Positions 61,160 to 64,000 of a DNA stretch of 64,000 nt are shown here, in pieces; the first letter of the stretch is position 1, and each line of letters starts with the position of its first letter. This DNA comes from Firmicutes bacterium HGW-Firmicutes-16 (GTDB taxonomy: Bacteria; Bacillota; Clostridia; Oscillospirales; Oscillospiraceae), in assembly GCA_002841545.1 (NCBI GenBank), contig PGZZ01000002.1:186001-250000 (forward strand). The letters run 5' to 3'. The notes under the pieces were generated by a model that saw only the letters and a program-made list of their open reading frames with translations, made no database searches and was not told where the DNA came from. Position numbers and translations under genes: made by a program.

Positions 61160-61810
61160 TTATTTGCTCTTTTCCATGTTTTCCTGTTCGGAAAGAAAAT
61201 ATCCTAGAGTCTGCAGACTGTCCGAAAAATGAATGTTCTCCACTCGTACATCTTGTCTGCCGAGCTCCAGCTCGATATTTGTAAAATTCCAAATGCCCCT
61301 GACTCCGCAGTCCACAACGGTTTCAGCCATGCTTTTTGCTATTCTGCGTGGTACGGTCAGTACTACAATGTCAGTAGGATTACGTTTCAGCCAGTCAGAA
61401 AGAGTGGCACTGTCATAGACCGGAATGCCAGCAATATTGTTTCCGTATATTTCGGGATCTGAGTCAAAGGCTGCGACAAGACGGAAGCCTTGCTCCTCAA
61501 AGCCGAAGTTGCCAATAAGCGCATGACCTAAGTTTCCAACGCCTACTATGGCAACAGTAAAGCCTTTATGCATGCCAAGAATACCGGCAACCTGATCCCT
61601 GAGATCGGTTACGCGGTAACCATAGCCCTGCTGTCCAAACTCGCCGAAACAACTGAAATCCTGCCTAATTTGAGAAGGTGTCAGCCCCATCTGCTTGCCA
61701 AGCTCGCCGGAAGATATGCGGTCGACTCCATGATAAATTAGATCATCGAGCTTGCGAAGATACATGGGCAGACGTCTTATTACGTTGTTTGATATGCGTT
61801 CCTTTTTCAC
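61160..61810 (-). CDS. rex: Redox-sensing transcriptional repressor Rex
   Basis: Senses the NADH/NAD+ ratio and represses fermentation genes when NADH is low. N-terminal winged helix (ISNNVIRRLPMYLRKLDDL) and Rossmann domain (VAIVGVGNLGHALI). The GTG at 61810 gives KKERISNNVIRRL right at the N-terminus and has GGGAGG seven bases upstream, giving a normal 216 aa; the frame to 61891 adds 27 non-conserved residues. No clear Rex operator was seen in the 61811-62076 gap. Confidence 0.93.
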   Translation of the reverse strand: MKKERISNNVIRRLPMYLRKLDDLIYHGVDRISSGELGKQMGLTPSQIRQDFSCFGEFGQQGYGYRVTDLRDQVAGILGMHKGFTVAIVGVGNLGHALIGNFGFEEQGFRLVAAFDSDPEIYGNNIAGIPVYDSATLSDWLKRNPTDIVVLTVPRRIAKSMAETVVDCGVRGIWNFTNIELELGRQDVRVENIHFSDSLQTLGYFLSEQENMEKSK

Positions 61811-62009
61811 AGGCTTGCCTCCCAGCAGTACTTTTTCATTCCGAAAAGGCTCTGCCATCGTGTATATTAATGCCGGAGTATCTGATGACATCGAATATTT
61901 TTATCGAAGTTATTATAACATCAGTTTTTACAATATTCAAGTCAAATACTATAGATATTGCCAAAAACGAACGTATATGCGTACAAGCGTGTTTGAGTGG
62001 GCGTAATTA

Positions 62010-62037
62010 TTGACAATCACATTGATAAGTATATAAT
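62010..62037 (+). promoter_or_regulatory. Sigma-A promoter of mrp
   Basis: Perfect TTGACA at 62010-62015, 16-base spacer, perfect TATAAT at 62032-62037, 40 bases before the ATG. Confidence 0.8.
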
Positions 62038-62076
62038 ATTATCGTAACAAAGGCGTTGAAAGGATAAGTATTTCAT

Positions 62077-62910
62077 ATGAGCGATAATTCATTAAACGGG
62101 ACTCCAGGAAAGGAGCTGCCCAAAATAACTATTAAAAGAGCGAAAAACGCTCTAACCACTGACCCACCTCATGAACTGTCGAAAATCAAAAAGGTAATCG
62201 GGGTTATGAGTGGTAAGGGAGGCGTAGGCAAGTCGCTGATAACTTCCCTTCTTGCCGTAAATATGCAGGCAATGGGATATAAATCGGCGATACTTGACGC
62301 AGATATTACGGGTCCCTCCATCCCCCGCACCTTCGGTGTTTCCGGTCAGCCGGATGCGGACGAAGTCGGGATGTACCCTATTAGGAGCAGAACAGGCATC
62401 GACCTGATGTCGATAAACTTCCTGCTACCCAATGACACAGACCCGGTTATCTGGCGCGGGCCCGTCATCGGCGGAGCTGTCAAGCAGTTCTGGACGGATG
62501 TTATCTGGGAAAATGAGGAATTTCTGTTTATTGATATGCCTCCCGGCACCGGCGACGTTGCGTTGACGGTGTTCCAGTCCATTCCTGTGAATGGAATCAT
62601 CGTTGTGACCTCTCCGCAGGAGCTTGTCGGCATGATAGTCGAAAAAGCCGTGAAGATGGCTGAGAAGATGAACATACCCGTTATCGGTCTTGTTGAGAAC
62701 ATGAGCTATACTGTTTGCCCTCACTGCGGCGAAAAGTTTTCTGTTTTCGGCGAGAGCCATATTGACGAAATAGCTGAAAAATATGGCGTCAGAACGGTAT
62801 GCAAGCTGCCGTTTGATCCTGAACTTGCGGCTTTGGTTGATAAGGGCGAGATTGAAACCTACCAAAAGGACGTGCTGCACGCGCTTGTCAAGATGCTGAT
62901 GTTCATGTAA
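62077..62910 (+). CDS. mrp: Mrp/NBP35 family ATP-binding protein, Fe-S carrier
   Basis: 277-aa P-loop ATPase that carries and transfers Fe-S clusters. Deviant Walker A MSGKGGVGKSL, DADITGPSIPR, FIDMPPGTGDV and the cluster-binding CPHCGEKF near residue 213. Only plus-strand gene in the last 10 kb; strong promoter. Length is normal without the N-terminal DUF59 domain of longer forms. Confidence 0.94.
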   Translation: MSDNSLNGTPGKELPKITIKRAKNALTTDPPHELSKIKKVIGVMSGKGGVGKSLITSLLAVNMQAMGYKSAILDADITGPSIPRTFGVSGQPDADEVGMYPIRSRTGIDLMSINFLLPNDTDPVIWRGPVIGGAVKQFWTDVIWENEEFLFIDMPPGTGDVALTVFQSIPVNGIIVVTSPQELVGMIVEKAVKMAEKMNIPVIGLVENMSYTVCPHCGEKFSVFGESHIDEIAEKYGVRTVCKLPFDPELAALVDKGEIETYQKDVLHALVKMLMFM

Positions 62911-62929
62911 TAATAAGAATAATTATAAT

Positions 62930-62973
62930 AAAGGACACAGGCTCCACTACCTTTTGGAGCCTGTGTCCTTTTC
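62930..62973. terminator. Bidirectional terminator between mrp and HAD gene
   Basis: Perfect 17-bp stem AAAGGACACAGGCTCCA and complement around an eight-base loop, T-runs on both sides. Confidence 0.93.
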
Positions 62974-62974
62974 A

Positions 62975-63622
62975 TCAGAAAAGCGTGTAACTTTTTCTGT
63001 AGTCAGTGATGTAATAATCCGAAACAGCTTTGATCTCGTCCTGCAGATAGTCCTGAGAGTCGTCATAAATACCAGCGACGGGAAATCCCGCGTTCTTTGC
63101 CGTTTTTATGGCGTATAGGGTATCCTCAAAGACAAGCGTCTCCGCTTTGGGTGTCCCCAGACATTCAAGCGCCTTTTCAAAAATCAGCGGTTCTTCCTTG
63201 CCAGCGCCGACCGCGCCGGTGGTGAAAATCGCGGAAAAGTACCCCAGAAGGCCGTTGTTTTCCAACACCAAATCGACAAGATGTCTGTCGGTCGCAGTAG
63301 CCACAACCATTGGAATTCCGCGTTCCTTTAGCCTGTCCAACAGAAGAAGCACACCCTCCTTAGGGCTTACCTCATCGCGGTACATCGGCCACAAGAGCGC
63401 GTTCACGCCGGCATATATCTCTTCATTTGTCTTTTTCAGCCCGTATTTATTTCTAAAATAGTCGGCCGTTTCAAAAACTGTCAGCGTTTTTGTTTCTTCT
63501 CTCAAATTCTCGCTTGGTGTTGCTCCGCAGGAAATTAGGTACCTTTTTCCCACATCTCTCCAGATGAACATGGAGTCCGTCAAGGTTCCATCCATGTCAA
63601 AAATTGCGCCTGAAATCTTCAT
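62975..63622 (-). CDS. HAD-family phosphatase, beta-phosphoglucomutase-like
   Basis: 215-aa HAD hydrolase: nucleophile motif FDMDGTLTDS at the N-terminus, VVATATDRHLV (motif 2 Thr), GKEEPLIFEKAL (motif 3 Lys) and VFEDTLYAIKTAKNAG (motif 4 acids), with an alpha-helical cap (about 20-85). Substrate unknown. It follows the thiN end by three bases and is probably co-transcribed. Confidence 0.9.
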   Translation of the reverse strand: MKISGAIFDMDGTLTDSMFIWRDVGKRYLISCGATPSENLREETKTLTVFETADYFRNKYGLKKTNEEIYAGVNALLWPMYRDEVSPKEGVLLLLDRLKERGIPMVVATATDRHLVDLVLENNGLLGYFSAIFTTGAVGAGKEEPLIFEKALECLGTPKAETLVFEDTLYAIKTAKNAGFPVAGIYDDSQDYLQDEIKAVSDYYITDYRKSYTLF

Positions 63623-63625
63623 ATT

Positions 63626-64000
63626 CTATCCTTTGTTGTTTAGTAATATATTATTTTTCTCTGTATTTTCGTGGCTAAATTCCGAAGCGTTCCACATAAC
63701 CAGAAGAAGTCCGTTTTTTACTGAAACGCGAGACGGAACCCCAGTAAATTCGTTGCTCACACCGAGCGGATAATCGTTTGTTAGCGTATGGTCGGTGAGC
63801 GGATATTTAAGCCCCGTGAGATCAACGCCCTCCGCCTTGCTGCCGTGGCAGAGAACAGAAATCGTACCCTTCATTTCACCGTCAAAACTGATGCTGCCAT
63901 TTTTAATAATTGTGCAGACGCAGCCGCGCCCGACAAGATAGCCTTTGGTGTTGCGGTTCGCGATATAAGCAAGCGTCTGGATGTTCGCATATTCGTGATC
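63626..64000 (-). CDS. thiN: Thiamine pyrophosphokinase, 5'-truncated by window edge
   Basis: C-terminal 124 residues of an open frame that runs to the window edge; the ATG at 63874 is internal. The block VDLTGLKYPLTDHTLTNDYP and the following LGVSNEFTG..VSVKNGLLLV is the thiamine-binding end of thiamine pyrophosphokinase, which makes thiamine diphosphate. The upstream part reads DHEYANIQTLAYIANRNTKG, and DxE/N acidic residues there fit the catalytic domain. In B. subtilis thiN lies after rsgA-rpe; here it is separate. Confidence 0.82.
   Translation of the reverse strand, partial: DHEYANIQTLAYIANRNTKGYLVGRGCVCTIIKNGSISFDGEMKGTISVLCHGSKAEGVDLTGLKYPLTDHTLTNDYPLGVSNEFTGVPSRVSVKNGLLLVMWNASEFSHENTEKNNILLNNKG

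Noticed and set aside
61811-62076. Rex operator between rex and mrp
   Set aside because: Looked for TTGTGAAA-like palindromes; only a standard promoter (TTGACA, TATAAT) was found.
1-64000. CRISPR arrays, rRNA or tRNA genes, insertion sequences
   Set aside because: No regularly spaced repeats, no rRNA-like blocks, no cloverleaf with anticodon arms recognised by eye, and no transposase frames. A covariance-model search could still find a small RNA.

Overview
The window looks like chromosome from an endospore-forming Clostridia, probably an Oscillospirales-like Firmicute. Signs are the ispH-rpsA fusion, GerW/YtfJ, a likely SpoVM, a DUF3794-LysM spore protein, RemA, CdaA/CdaR, Stp-PrkC and Rex. 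This assignment rests on gene content read by eye; no database was searched. Both window ends cut genes: trigger factor on the left and a thiamine pyrophosphokinase (thiN) on the right.

Region 1 (1-38.4 kb) is almost entirely plus-strand housekeeping. It holds tig-clpP-clpX-lon-engB (protein folding and quality control), a site-2 protease, scpA-scpB, DUF2953-gerW, dac-rluB and an RpiR regulator followed by a broken BaiN-type flavoprotein. Then come cmk-plsC-ispH/rpsA, carD-ispD-ispF, a DUF3343/class V aminotransferase pair, cdaA-ybbR, yicC-remA-gmk-rpoZ-priA-def-fmt-rsmB-rlmN-stp-prkC-rsgA, a 21-codon spoVM-like gene, DUF3794-LysM, yebC and liaF-like genes. Many neighbours overlap by ATGA or TTGA, which suggests long operons.

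Region 2 (38.5-42.3 kb, minus strand) has a DHHW/AlgJ-like protein, an MBOAT O-acyltransferase and a Xer-type tyrosine recombinase. A perfectly palindromic 28-bp site in the dif layout (11-6-11) lies just upstream of the recombinase.

Region 3 (42.33-51.85 kb) is the accessory part and the most interesting. A 7.6-kb AT-rich block has the full layout of a filamentous phage (inovirus-like) prophage. Read in the minus direction it has a lysogeny-type switch with three palindromic operators, a pV-sized small protein, a HUH rolling-circle Rep, a pIII-like exported protein, several very small membrane proteins, THREE tandem major-coat paralogues, a hairpin terminator, a Zot/pI ATPase and a last 33-aa membrane peptide. 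Two membrane-protein cargo genes and a large nested hairpin (candidate origin or packaging signal) complete it. It carries no recombinase of its own. The 15-bp core of the site beside the host xer gene recurs at its right end and again 1.19 kb further on. A 107-bp end module (promoter, terminator, att) is duplicated there and brackets a single gene for an HNH nuclease with a PUA/EVE-like N-terminus. A third, decayed element may follow. I read this as a filamentous phage and single-gene modules stacked at a host Xer site.

Region 4 (51.9-64 kb) is mostly minus-strand chromosome: EamA transporter, a large GT-C-like membrane protein, SanA/YdcF-like protein, ppdK, mnmE, an SLH protein, rex, mrp (plus strand), a HAD phosphatase and thiN. 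Genes left and right of the Xer site converge on it, as expected near a replication terminus, though this is only suggestive.
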